A stretch of 64,000 nt of DNA from Panagrolaimus kolymaensis. Taxonomy: Eukaryota > Nematoda > Chromadorea > Rhabditida > Panagrolaimidae. The notes beneath the pieces were generated by a model. It was given only the letters and a program-made list of their open reading frames with translations, ran no database searches and had not been told where the DNA came from. Location: assembly GCA_028622995.1 (NCBI GenBank), contig JAJQJQ010000007.1, positions 6,572,001 to 6,636,000 on the forward strand, given 5' to 3'. A program made the translations under genes and the position numbers. Positions within the stretch are counted from its first letter, which is position 1. Each line of letters starts with the position of its first letter. Shown one piece after another: positions 22,202 to 35,266 of this stretch.

Positions 22202-25200
22202 ATGGACCCGTCGACAGCGACGGGTGGTGGAACTCTTGATTCAGTATTTCAACAAGCCTTAAATGCGGGTTTACAACCTCAACAACTTATTCAATTATTA
22301 TCACAACAAAATCCACAAATATTACAAGCCCTTCAGCAACAGCAACAACATGCTGCTCAATTAGCTGCAGTTCAACAACATCATCAACAGCAACAACAGC
22401 AGCAGCAACAACAACAACAACAACAGCAGCAGCAACAGCAACAAATTATAACTTCATCAGCAAATAATTTATTGTTAGCTGGTTTACCACCAGCTTTACA
22501 AACGGTGGTAGCCCTACAACAACACCAACAACATCAACAACAATTACAAGCAGCGGCTGCACAAAATAATCCTCAAGCTGCATTATTCCAACAAGCTTTA
22601 TCACATTCTCAAGCGGCTTTAGCTATAGCTGCCCAAAAGCAACGTCAAGAACAACAAGTTGCTGCAGCTCAACAACAAGTCCAACAACAAGCTGCAGTAG
22701 CTCAGCAACAAGCCGCTGCAGCTCAACAGCAACAACAACAACAGCAGCAACAACATCCACAAACTCCTATGCAAACTTGCCTACCATGGCCTGAAAATAC
22801 TCCATTGGTACAAATTCCACATTTTGATAGTGAAACATATAAACGGGTTAATATTGATATTGGATATTCAACCATTCCAAGTGGCATGGATTTACCTATT
22901 AATAATGTTGATACTCTTAGGTTTGTCTCTAACTTCTTCTGAAAACAAAAATATATATATAAATTTTTTTAGGTTTTTCTTTAATTTTGGTATTAGTCAA
23001 GCACGTTTGATATTAGAAAAACAATTAAAAACTTTTGGATTACAACTTCCACCAAATCAGCCACTTTCTTCAATGCTCAAGTATGCAATCACTAAATTTA
23101 TATATATTCCTAATTTAACTTTTCAAAGTTTCAGATCAATGGCAATAACACAAAATCAAAATAATGCAAATGAAAGAATAAATTTATCTAATTTACATGC
23201 TCAACAGCAACAACAAGCTTTATTAGATGCTAGACAACAACAAAATTTAAGTTCTCCTGCAGCATCTTCGATAGCTGCATTACAAAATCAACTTGCTCAA
23301 CATATGGCTGCAAGAACTGGAGCTGGAGGGAATGCTATGAAAGTAAATGATATGACTGAAGCGATGATGTTACAATCAGCTTTGATTACACCAGGATTAG
23401 CTCAATTGAGATCAGCATCAACTGGAGGGCATGCATTTATTCCACCTGCTTCAATGGGAGTTCAACAAGCTTCCGTTTCACAACAACAACATCCATTTGA
23501 ACAAGAAGTAAGTTGGGGTACTAAAATTGGTTGAGTTAAAAGTTGAATTTTTTAAAATTAATTGTAACATTTCATTCCTTCTCAAAGTTTCAATGTTTTC
23601 GATTCACTTAAAATCTATTCGCAGCTCAAAGCTGTTTCCTTGTGGATCGAGCTAACTAAAATTTTAAATTTTGCTTATATGTTAAAGGCTCTTCTTTTAA
23701 ACGCCTTTTTCTACTTTACACAAAAATTACATAGAAGACATTCTTCTTCTCAAACACAAATTTATTTTTTAACTTTACAAAATTAATTTTCTTCGAGAGT
23801 TTTTTTTATTTCTTTTGGAATGTTACAGCTTTCCTTTACTTTAACTTTTTATATTTATTTCATTCTTTTCCCAATAAACCATACTTACTTTACACTATTT
23901 TTTTATAGTTAATTCGTCCAACGCCAGTAAATCATTTACTTGCTGCAGCAGCAGCAACGGCCAATGCCGCTACAAATGCATCAAATAATTATAATAATCA
24001 ATCATTACAAGCTCATCAACAAGCTGCTATAAATGCTGCATTACAACAACAGCACCAACAACAACATCAACAACAACAGCAAAGATCGAGTAATACTTCA
24101 ACACCAAATTTAGCAACTACAAGTTCCGCAGCATCAACAGCTGGAACTGCAGCAGTTACACCAAATGGCCAACACCACCACCACCAACATCAACAACAAC
24201 ATATACCTTCAGCATCCCCAAAAGTTTCAATTCCTGTTGATCCAGCACCAAGGAAAAGTTCCACCGTTGCTGGACATCATCAAGTGCGTTATTTTTAACT
24301 TTATTTTTTCAAAAAATTTAATACCTTTTAGCAACTTTAGTTTTTGTTTTTAATTAGTTAACCTTTTTTTTACTAAAAAGCTTATCCTAAATTTAATATG
24401 AAAAATTTTACAAAAAATTTTATCGTTTTATTTTTGCAGGAAATTAAAGATTTACAACATCATGGTTTAATGTCATTACGTTCACCTACAAGTTTAATGA
24501 ATGAAAATCTTCATCGAACTATAGCGGGATTGGACGCCGCATATAATGGTGGAATATCAGCAGCTACACCTTCATCTGATTCCATTGCCACTACTTCTGC
24601 AGGACACCAACAACAAGATGTAAGCCATAATTCGAATGCAGGAACTCCAAATGGTGGAGGAAATGGAAATGGTGGCGGAGGAATGGATAATAATAAACAA
24701 CTTTCACTTGGCGCTCAATTATCCGTAGCTTTATGCCAACATTATGCTTCTCAACCTTCAATTCAATCAAATGATTCGTCAATATCTTCAACAGCCCAAA
24801 ATCATGCTACTTCCACAACGGTTACTTCAAGTGCCCTAGGAGGAATTGGTATTGCATCGGGATTAAATCCAGGTGGAAAATCGATTACCACTGGATCAGC
24901 AGGAATAGATAAAAATTATTCCATGGGTTATCCAAGTGTTATGGAAGTGGATGGACAACCAACCATTTTACAAGCATCCGAAATGCATTATACAGAAACG
25001 TTAAAGAAAAATTCAAATTTTTTACCCGCAAATAAGTGAGTTTTAGATTGGAAATTTGAAAACCCTTAATTTTAATTTTATGAATTTTGTTTTTATAGCA
25101 AAAATTACTTTTTGTTTAATTTTTTAGTGATTCCCGCTCATCTCCAATGTCCGGTGAAACTCGACGTAAAAGCGGATTAAATGCTTTAGGGGTATTTAAT

Positions 25201-26665
25201 AATGGTGAAGGAAAAGACGAGAAAAATGATAAAACTGAAAAACCTGTAAGTGGGGTGATCTTTCACTTTCAATTCCTTCCACGAGATTTTTTTTTATCTT
25301 CACTTACTCACGATTAATCGCATATAGAACGTAAATGAATAATTTGTATTTTTTTTTATTTCGTATTTTGGAAGATAAGCTTAAGGATTATCTATGAATA
25401 TTTTTTGCACTTTTTTGAATTTATTTATCTTTTTTTCTATAGTTCATCGGCTCGCTCCCTGTATTTTTTGAATGGGGTTATTAAAACAACAAAACAAAAA
25501 TTATAAACAAATTTAGGATTTTTTTTATTGAAATTTGTAAGGGATTTTATTGATGAGAATACAAATACAAATTTTTAAAAAAAAGCTTAGAAGGTCAAAT
25601 GGCTACGGATTTTTAAGCCATACGTCTAAACAAAAAATGAATCATGCGATAGTGCATTTTAAAAAAATGTGGAGAGAATTTTTGAGTTTTAAAAATTCTT
25701 GTTTATATTTATTGCTAAAAATGATTTTAAAAAGCGGTCAAATGATTCGGCTTTGCTCTTGTCTAATTCACTATAATGACTTTTGAGTTTAATCCAAAAT
25801 TAATATATAAAAAAAGATTCTAACTTATTAAAGAATGTTATTATTTTCCAGCTTATTCCAATGATTAATTACGTCAATAAATGCATTTCACAAGCTAAAA
25901 CTCAATTACATAATCAAGGGGTTGGAGTTGGAATTGATATATTATCTAAACCGGTAAGCTTATTTTTTCTTTGCTTTAATCAAAAAAAGACATTTTGAAA
26001 AATGCAATTGATAAAATTATAAACTAAGAAATTTGATTTTTGTTTTTTAGGTTGATTATGCTTCTCGACCCATAGATCCAATATTTCGTGATGCTCAAAA
26101 AACCCTAGATCGAATGAACCCTTATAACGATGTAAATAAAGTAAATTCATTTATTTTACGCAACAACAACAATCAACAGCAAAATGATAGTGGGTCAAAT
26201 GGTACATCCCAACACCAACAGCAACAGCAACAACAACATAATAATTGCCTTATTGGTATTGCTGGTACATCATCCGCAACCACAACTACATCATCATCCA
26301 TAGCTTCATCCACCGCAACAACAACCCATGATCATGGAAGTGATACAACAACAGCGACTAATAGTAGCAATACGACAACAAATAATAATAATGGAATTTT
26401 ATCCCCACCTGAAGAAGGTGAAATACGAAGTAATACAACAACAAATAATGATAATAATGAAAGGCGAAGAAAAGAATATGCAAATCATGGAAGTTCGGCT
26501 TCATCAGAAGAAATCGATGTAGTTGATTATAAAGATGCTTCATCAACTTCAGCTTCGGCTGCAGCAACTGCAGGAAATACATCATCCAAAAGAACTCGAG
26601 AAGATGATTTAAGTTCACCCGATGAAAAACGTTTAAGAATAGCTTCAGCTTCAGACGATGAATAA
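22202..26665 (+). CDS. Large Gln/Asn-rich nuclear-type protein
   Basis: Eight exons (22202-22920, 22997-23080, 23135-23507, 23909-24283, 24440-25035, 25128-25245, 25852-25953, 26051-26665) give about 993 aa. The N-terminal third is dominated by polyglutamine encoded by mixed CAA/CAG, with Ala-rich QQAAVAQQQA-type repeats. Between the low-complexity parts lie two better-ordered segments: SETYKRVNIDIGYSTIPSGM with QARLILEKQLKTFGLQLPPN (about residues 215-265), and LIPMINYVNKCISQAKTQLH followed by PIDPIFRDAQKTLDRMNPYN. The C-terminus is Ser/Thr/Asn-rich with SPPEEGEIR and basic-acidic KRTREDDLSSPDEKR, a possible nuclear localisation signal. This composition suits a transcriptional co-regulator, but I do not recognise the family. 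The start is the first ATG, 71 nt after a TTTTCAG acceptor. Exon 2 could also start at 22973, in the same frame, adding 8 codons. Confidence 0.8.
22382..22446 (+). repeat. CAA/CAG trinucleotide tract (polyGln)
   Basis: An almost uninterrupted run of Gln codons mixing CAA and CAG inside the Q-rich gene, with a second shorter run around 22722-22755. The mixed codons suggest an old coding tract rather than a recent pure microsatellite expansion. Confidence 0.9.
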
Positions 26666-29600
26666 AAAATAAAACAATAATTTTAAATGGGAAAATTAAA
26701 AATAAATTAAAGCTTTTATATTTTATTTTTTTGTCTTGGGTTTATTATTATTAATGGCTGGAAGAATATGTAATATTTTGTAAATTCTATATTTTCGTAA
26801 TGAAGCTCCAAAAAACAATTGTGGCATTATTATTTATTCCAACAAATATTAATATTATCGAGCCAGGAAAACACTTTGGTTTCCTACATGAAAGTTTATT
26901 AGTATTTTTTAATTGGAACACAAATTTTCCATATATTTCTTTTGCAAGACCTCTAAAAAATTTTATTTAAAATTGCCATTTTCAATTTTTATATTTTTCC
27001 TATTTTTTGCTCCCTTTTATTATATATTTTTTTGGTACCTCTCTTTCTCACTCAGTCGTTGTCTGTGATGATCCAAAACAATTTATTTAAAAAAATTTAT
27101 TTTATTTATGACCTCAAAAAAAATATGTTGCTTTCATTGTTGTTTTTAAATTTTGTTTTATTTGTTTGTTTCAAAAAGATTTTATTATTACTCAAAAAAA
27201 CACACACATTTTTCTTTGTTGTTATTATCTCCAGATTATCTTTCCCTTTTCTATGTTTTCAAATAAAAAAATTATTTTTATTGTTTCCTCTTTCGTATTG
27301 TACCTTTTTTTTATTGGTTTTTTTTGCAAATTTGCCAAATATTTTTTTATTTCATCTTTTAATAATTATCTCAAGTAAAAAAAAATTTCATACATTGTCT
27401 TTGATGGTTTTTATTTTTCTGTAATTTGAATTATTATATTTTTTGTTTGTTGCCATGTTTCTTCTTTACTTTATTTTTGTATCAAATTATTCAATTTTAT
27501 TATTATCGTTAAAAAACTTCTTTTTTAATAACAAATTTGTATATAATTTTTATTTTGTAATTTTTATAATATTTGCTCCTTTTTTTCGTTATTAAACAAA
27601 AAATAATATTGTTGTGAATTATGAATTTGTTTAAAAAAAATATATATATGAAAATAATTTTATAAACACATTATTTTATTTTTATGGGAGTTTTTTAAAA
27701 AGATTTTTACCACAAAACAAAGCAAAAAAAAATCGATCGGATACAGTAAAAAATTTTAAAAGTATTAAAATTGACAGAAAAAACCAAAATTTAAATTCAA
27801 AAGATTCAATTTTTTATAAAATAAAAAGTTGTTTTGTCAAAAATATTTGCAAACTTTGTTTTTTTTTTCTTCATTTGCCAAGAAAATTCAGAAACTAGAA
27901 AGAAAGTAGAACAATTAATTTACGGTATTTTTCGAAGTTTTCATTTCAGGGCTTTTTCTGTAACAAATTCATTTTGATTATCACAAAGATGTAAGTCATT
28001 GATTTTTAACGTGGAAAAATCTTTTTTTTCGAAAGATTTTCCCTTTTTTCTTTCACCATCGAGGATGGATATTTTTATTTGATAAATTTTACACATTTCC
28101 AAAAACAACAAATTACTTTTTTTTTTCATTCTCTCATTTTCTCATATCTTCCACATTTTTTGCCTTTTCCATAACATAAAATCCTAACACTAAAAAAAGC
28201 ATATGTTAAAGTGTTGTTTAATTTATGTATGACAGCATCAAAGGCATCACATCACCAATAACAGCAACAACATTCGAGAGAATATGCATACCAGGAGAGA
28301 GACCAATCATTTACTTTGACTCTGAATGAGGACGGAAAATTGTGATTAATTTTTTTCTTTTTTTCTTTTTGAGGTTATTTAAGACCCATTTTTTTCCTTT
28401 CTTCTTCTGGTCACTCACATTCACTGACTTTCAAGATTTTTTTTCATTGTTAAATGATTGCAGCTGTTTAATTTAAAAGTTAGTTAGTTTTCACAACAAA
28501 AGATGAAGAAAAAAAGTGCAACGTTCAAAATTAGTTTTTTTTCTGTTCATTTTTTTTTTTGCTTTTTGACATTGAAAAAAAAGAAAGATAGATTGATTTT
28601 ATTTTTTTTGTAAGTCAAAGGTTTATTTATTTCCTCTCCAAAGAAAGCGGTGGTGTTCAATGTTAAAGGAAAAAAAAATGTTTCGACTTCCACTTTTTTT
28701 TCTATTCATTTTTTTTTCTGATTGTTTGAGTTCGGAAATTTTCTGTCTGTCAATAGTTTTTTTTTGGTTTTGGTTTTTTTTTTTGGAAAAAAGAGTTATT
28801 CATAAAATCATAAAATACACGATTTTGTCGTTGTTATTTTTCCAACAACAATCATCCAAGCCAATCCGATCAAGTCAAGTGAACTCCCTCTTTCCTTCAT
28901 CAACATATACATACTTCATTTTCGTTTGCTATAAAAAACGAGCCTCTTAAAAAAGGCAGCAACAGTTTCTTTTCACTATTTTTTTGTTACGTACGTGTGA
29001 AAGTTAGTTAGTTTACAATTTAAAAAATGGGGGAAATATTTTGACCACTTGACTTTTTGTATATTTATTATATTATTGCTATTTCTTGTTGGTTTGGTTC
29101 TTTTGATTTTTTTTTTCATTTCAAACGCGTTCGTTCAGAAAAATTTTGTATCAAATTTACACCCACTTTTGCGAGTGTCGTTTGCAAATTTGCGAGACAT
29201 TGTATAAAAATTTCCATGGATCGTTCAAAAAAATTGGTGATTTACAGTTTTAAAAAATATATATTAGAATGTTAATCCTTATAGTCCTAAAACGGAAACA
29301 GTATACTCTTTAGACTTCGTTATCGTAGCCACATTATTTATTTTCATTTGTTACTTTTATTTCACATTTAATTACTTTCTTCGGTTCGGGTCAATGAACT
29401 TCTTAACCTGTTCTTCTCCACGGCTCTTTGCAATTAACCATTTTCTCATAGCAAATAAAATTAAAAAAAATTACTTAAATTCCAGACATTTTTTTGTGTT
29501 AACAGAAAAAAAATGTTAACTACAGAAACCGATTCTAAAATCACGCACATTCCTGTGTTAATTTTATTTTACTTCTCTCTTCTTTTCTTCGGAGGTCATT

Positions 29601-32462
29601 CCCAGCATCATTAACAACTTCCAAAGTATTTCTTAAATTTTTATTGTTCCGCGGCTATTGACTCCCATCTTTAAATTTGAAAATTAAAAAAATGAGAACA
29701 CGCAAATATAAAAAAACCGCAAAAACGCAAAAAACACGGTTAAATGCGATACACTTTTTTGTGTGGTTTCTCAAGAACGTGAACGATCGTCGCCGTCTGC
29801 TATTTTTTTTTCTCCCATCTCACTTTCTCGTCTCATCGCTTGTTGCTGCTTCCTTAAAGGTACTTCAAATTAAAAAAAGAAAAAGAATTGAAGTAACAAT
29901 TTTAGTTTAGTTTATTTAGACATAATTATTTTGTCATTTCTAAATCAAGCAGAAAAAAATAAAATGAGAGAGAAAAAATGAATGAACCCCTAATTTTTTT
30001 GTTTGATTTTGGCGACGTTCAAAATTAAAAAAAAACGATTGTTGTCAAACTACCTAAATCAAAACCAATTTTTACTATTACTCAATCGAGTTTTTTCGAA
30101 GGAAGTTTAGTAAATCCACGTTTTTTTTCTCTCGGTTGTTCCATTTTTTATTGAGACAATTTTTTATGTTCTTGAATAAGTGTTTTAAGAACTTGTTAAT
30201 GTAGTTACTTTAATTTTAAACGTTTTTAATTTGTTACAATTAACCTTTTTTATTGTTTAAAAAAATCGCTTCTTGACACATTTTTATTTATTACTTACTT
30301 TTAAACAAAAAATGGACCTCAAAAGATTTTTAAACTTTTAAAGAAAAAACTTTTTTTATATTTAAAAAACGGTGGATTAGGACTTAACACTTTAACTTTG
30401 GTATCTTTCTGTAAAGAAATTTCGAGTTTAATCTTCTTTTATAAGCTTTCATATTTTTCTTCTTCTTTTTTACGGCAAATTTTTTCTTTGTGATAAATTT
30501 AAAAACCACAATTTTTTGCAAAATTATGTATTATATGGTAGCCGCCGACTGATCAAATCACATGCTTTCAACACACAGATCTACCTTTCTCCATCAATTT
30601 TGGTTTCTAATATAGTGTGTATATGTTTCCGGAAATTCAATTTTAAACCTCTCACTTTTTTGCACAAAATTATGTTGTTACTCATAAGATTTTTAACATG
30701 CAGCGTCTGCTTTTTTCGTTTTTTTGTTTTGCATCCTCCATGAAAAGCTTTGTCCAAGAAGCAGCTTGACTCAAGTAGCTTCCACCGCCATCATTATTGC
30801 CGCCGCTAGCTTTGATTATGTTTTTTCCATAAAAAAATATGAGCAAAAAAATGAAGAATGCATTGTTTCAATTTTTTTTTTGTTTTCGTTGAAGCAGCCT
30901 GAAATAAATGTAAGTAGTAGTGTTCGCATTTTTTTGTTGTTTTTGTTTTGCTGCCGATGTTCCTTGTTGGAAGTTTTACTTTTTTTTTCATTGCTTCTTT
31001 GTATTAAAATGATTTACGGAAATGAGTAAGGTTCTTTGTCCAGAAAACTATTTTTTTTCGCTCAAATATAAAATGGTCAGAAGATTAGTTTAGAAGAAAT
31101 AGTTTGGATGGAAAAAAACTTTAGCGATTGTCAAACTTTTTTTCTTCATTTTTCTGCATTTTTTTGACGTCAAATTTTTTTAAGCCTCTTTTCTTCATGA
31201 ATAAAAAAAAGATACAATAGAAACTACTTTGCATAAATAATTTTTCCATTCGAATTATATTTTTTTCACACTTGGAAACAGTTTTTTTCTTTTCTTTCTT
31301 TTGTCCATCAGAATAAAAGAAATAAGTAGCAAACGATAAAATAATATCGGTTACTTTTTTTTATAAATCTCTTACTTTTTTCTTTCTTCGATTTCACCGT
31401 TTTTTTAAACTATTTTTTCTCTGTCTTCACTTACTTTGAAATTTTCATCCTAATAAAACTATTATTATTTTTTCATGGATCGTCACATTTTTGATGATTT
31501 TTGAGTTTTTTGGAAAAGCAACAACATCAGCACATTCTCTGTTTTTTTTTTTGTTGCAAGTTTTGAAAGTGAACCTTTCAAAAAATCATTCATCTCTCAT
31601 AAGTTCGTTCTGTTCTATTATTGGTTGTTTCTTGTGATTTTGGCAAGCACACACCACCGCCACGCCACGCATCCATGGAATGTGATGGTGAAGCTTTGAT
31701 TCATTGTATCTATGATTAACTTTTTTTCATCTCTCCACTTTTTTCTAGCATAAAAACAAGCATGTGGCGGTTGTGGAAGTAAGTGGTGGTCTCAGGATCT
31801 AACCTTTGAATGTTTGTTTTAACTATAATAATATTATTTTTTGTTTATTTTTTTATTTTTGTTTCTTTTCTAATTGCTTTCATAATGGTCATTCACACTC
31901 TTCCATGAATAATGCATCAGAAATTAAAATTATTTTGATGAGAATTAAAAGCTTATAAAAGCAAGCCAAAATTTTTAGAAGTATTCAGTTTTTTATTATT
32001 AGAGTTTGAGTTTTCACTTTGGAAAAAAAATTCTTTTTATCTTTTTTTGATTTTATTTGAAGCTTCCTGAATTTTGGAAAGCTTTAAATTTGGATGATCA
32101 TTCATTCATAAGCTTTGCTTAATTTAAGGATTCTATGGTTATTATTTATTTTTGTTATTTGTTTTTTGGAACCAATACTCTCACTTTCAAAAACTAAACC
32201 TGAAATACATATCTATTTCAGCACCATTACTGATAGTGGAATCATTTTCGGTGGCCCTATAAATAAAAATAATTCTTGTATTTAGACCTTTTTAAAATCC
32301 AACGAATAAATGCTTTTTATTCCCTGGCAAAAACAGTCCGAAATTTTTAGTATCATACGCCTCGTTGTTTCATAGCTCTCTCGACTGCTTTTTTGTTAAC
32401 TATTTTTATGAATATTCTCTTGTGGTAAAGCAAAAAACTAATCCCTTCTTTTAATTTTTCAG
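26666..32462. other. T-rich non-coding region, 3' UTR and possible intron
   Basis: AATAAA sequences directly after the Q-rich stop (26661-26666 and following) probably form its poly(A) signals. The rest is dominated by plus-strand T runs. ORFs at 27032, 28660, 29677 and 30724 are low-complexity and unsupported. It ends at the acceptor (TTTTTCAG, 32462) of the next gene and may be, in part, a long 5' intron of it. Confidence 0.5.
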
Positions 32463-32492
32463 ATTCCAATTAAAGAAAGCATAAATCCTGAA

Positions 32493-33130
32493 ATGCATTT
32501 TTCATTTACATCTCCATCAATTTTCCATTCATCCAATATTGGATTTTTTAAAATTCTTAATTCTCATGAACCCAAACACTCAGAACCCATGGATATTCCT
32601 TCATCCAAAAATAATCACCATCATCATTATGATCAAAATTCTCAAAGCTCATCATCCCTTTCTGCTAGTCCATTTGGAGGCCGATCATATTCGATTGGAG
32701 AAAAAGATAAACCCAGACTTTCAACTGTAAGTCGATCAGAATCAAATCGTGATTCATATTCATCCATCAATAATAATGGAAGGCCTAATTCTAAAACCGA
32801 ACAAGATTTAAATAATAATAATATTAATGGTAGTAGTTATAAAAGAAATAGTAATCATAGCGGAATAATTATTGAAGCAGATATAAATGAAGAGGATGAT
32901 GATGTTGAAACTATTATTGTTAATGGGTAAGCATTGTTTTTTATTTGGTTGCAAAAAAAATGAAATCGAGCTATGCTTGCAAAAGTCAAAGGAAATAATC
33001 AAATTAATTATTCTTTTTTTTTTTTAGTCACACTCAAGCATATTTAATGTCCCTTCTTCAACCAAATAAAAGAATCCTTGTTCGAGAAATTTATCCCGAT
33101 CATGAAAGCATCACTGAATTAAGGCAATAA
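32493..33130 (+). CDS. Small low-complexity protein, function unknown
   Basis: Two exons (32493-32926 and 33028-33130) with a GTAAGC donor and T-tract/TAG acceptor give 178 aa from the ATG at 32493. The sequence is Ser/Asn/His-rich and probably disordered, with SASPFGGRSYSIGEKDKPRL, an acidic hydrophobic patch IIIEADINEEDDDVETIIVN that resembles a SUMO-interacting type motif, and an ordered-looking tail LLQPNKRILVREIYPDHESI. The frame stays open back to the acceptor at 32462, so an upstream coding exon is possible; alternatively a leader is trans-spliced 30 nt before the ATG. Family not recognised. Confidence 0.6.
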
Positions 33131-34193
33131 ACTAATATCTCCTCTCATTTGCTCCACATGTACATAAATATCCTTCCGATGTCTTTCAATCACAAAAACA
33201 TAATTTCTTCCATGAAACAAAAATTCCTAAGAAGCACGTTCGCCGCTGTTGTTGTTGCTCATAAACTTTTAAAAGTTGTTGAAAACTTTTGTATTTTTTG
33301 TTTTTATTTCTTGCCAGTGTTTTTATAATAAAAAGAATTTGTTGTAATCTTTAGTAAACTCTCCAATCAAACACTTTGCAAAAAAGAAAGTCAAAGTTCA
33401 CTAACAAAACTGTCTGAAAGAAAAAAAGTGTGAAAAGCGTTGGTTATTTTTTCTTCTATGTATTTGTTTGTGATTGAATAAAATAGAGAAGGAAACACAC
33501 ACACCAGACACATTAATTCCATTCAGCTCAAGTCAGCCAAGCCAGCCAGACAAACACCAAAACAAAAAAATAAAACTTTTGGCGCCAAAAAATGTTTCAT
33601 ATTTTCGCTACCATTCATATTTTTCGCCTCTTTGATTGCTTTATCAAATTTTGATTTTTTGTATATATTATTTTTATTATCTAAATTTTATAATTAACTA
33701 CCAAATATTATAATATCAGAGTAAACATTTTATCTAAAAATGCTGTGGAAATATTAGTTAATATTCGCTTCAAGAGCATCGTTATTTTTTTTGTGTGTAC
33801 TTTTCAGTTTTCCGATTTTATTTTAACTAAATTCTTTAACTATTTTTAAATCCAATCTTTGATGGTTTTTCATTGCTTCTTGCTTCTTTTTATTAATTCT
33901 TTCGATGCAAAGTTGTAAAACCTTGCAAATGTGAAATATTGATTGGTTTTTTAATTCATTGTTTCTCCACTGATTTCAATCTTTCGTTTTCTCATATTTT
34001 TCGCCTAAGTTTGGCTTTTTTTTCGCTTCACTTTTTTGTACCATGGATTTAGTAGCGTTAATTTCATTGGAAAATTGTAAATTAAAGCTTTGAGAAAGGC
34101 TATGAAGCTGTCTTTATTTCTCGCGTGTTGTTAATCGTGCTTTATCTCGACTTTGATTCTTCAATTTTTTACTTACATTTTTTTCTTTCAGAT
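33131..34193. other. Intergenic region before EMC10
   Basis: 3' UTR of the upstream gene and AT-rich spacer of about 1 kb. No coding segment recognised. Confidence 0.5.
34191..34193 (+). promoter_or_regulatory. Candidate trans-splice acceptor of EMC10
   Basis: TTTTTTCTTTCAG ends at 34191 and the EMC10 ATG starts at 34194, leaving a 2-nt leader. Such a minimal leader is typical of spliced-leader acceptors in nematodes; ordinary cis-splicing to a distant 5' exon cannot be excluded. Confidence 0.55.
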
Positions 34194-35025
34194 ATGTTGT
34201 CATCAATTCGGGTATTACTTATTTGTATTCTCTCAATATTATCATTAACAACAGCAAAGGATTTTAATTTGGATCTTGAATATTCACTTGATGGTATGAT
34301 TTTTGTTTGATTTTTCAAGAACCTTTCATTAATGCTTTTTTGGTTTTCAGGTGCATCGTTTTCAAGATTAGGTTCTCTTGATTTACAACAAAAGCATGAT
34401 GGAAATTATACTGGAAATGTTAAAATTGATTCGTCGATATCTTCCACATTGCTAAAACAAATTCGTTCAAAAGTTGATTCATCCCCCAAAAGTTTATATT
34501 ATATTCGATCTGGAAACTTTTTATCTTCAAATTTAGCTGTACGTTTGTCCATTATCATTCTTTGTTACTGTCAAATATTTGGTCGTTTTTTAGTGTTATA
34601 TGCTACGATCGAATCTCGCTCATAAATTAGCAGTTACAATTGATCAAGATGCTGGAGTTATTGAAAGCTTAACTGTATTCCCTGATGGTTTATATGATGC
34701 TGAATCTATTGAAGCTGGATGTTCGCCATTATTTGAACAATCAACTCTACAACTTACAAGTAATGTGGATGTAACAGTCGTTCATGAATTACCTGCTCCT
34801 GAAACAGCTGCATATCTTCATAGAATGGAAGAAGAAAAACGTAATCGTCAACATGGAGCTTCTACAGATAATCGATCATTCTTAGCTAAATATGTAAGTT
34901 ACTATGATTTAGAAGTTTGCATTAATGAAATCCTGGTTTTTTAGTGGATGTATATTGTTCCTGCAGTATTATTTTTGGTTGTTTCGTCTCTTACGGGTGG
35001 TGGTGAAGAAGGAGCGGCACAGTAA
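34194..35025 (+). CDS. EMC10: ER membrane protein complex subunit 10
   Basis: Subunit of the EMC, the ER insertase for transmembrane segments. Four exons (34194-34293, 34351-34538, 34594-34893, 34945-35025) give 222 aa. There is a signal peptide (MLSSIRVLLICILSILSLTT), then a luminal domain with SLDGASFSRLGSLDLQQKHD, IDQDAGVIESLTVFPDG, and the family-diagnostic ELPAPETAAYLHRMEEEKRN, then FLAKYWMYIVPAVLFLVVSS forming the C-terminal membrane anchor (from about residue 193). Length is slightly below vertebrate EMC10 because the Gly-rich tail is short. A possible N-glycosylation site is NYTG. An AATAAA at 35082-35087 follows, and the next gene's acceptor is only about 145 nt further. Confidence 0.95.
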
Positions 35026-35081
35026 TTCGTCATTAGGAATCGATAAATTAATATATTCTTCTTGTTTGTTGATTATTAAAT

Positions 35082-35230
35082 AATAAATATTTATACTTCC
35101 TTAATTGATTTTTTGTTTATGGAAATATGGTTTAATACCATCTTTGTTGCTTTCATGAATCGTTTTATCGGTCTTGACTATCTCTTTCTTTTCTTTCGTT
35201 TGTTTCCATTACTGTTATTTTAACTTTCAG
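35082..35230 (+). promoter_or_regulatory. Poly(A) signal plus U-rich spacer and acceptor (operon-type junction)
   Basis: AATAAA (35082-35087) ends EMC10. About 60-140 nt later a CU-rich stretch (CTCTTTCTTTTCTTTCGTTT, from about 35181) leads to the acceptor TTTCAG at 35230, and the BAP18-like ATG is at 35267. This arrangement matches nematode operons, where the downstream cistron is trans-spliced (SL2-type) about 100 nt after cleavage. Confidence 0.55.
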
Positions 35231-35266
35231 CTCATTTCCGAAATTATCATAGCATAAATTTCAACA

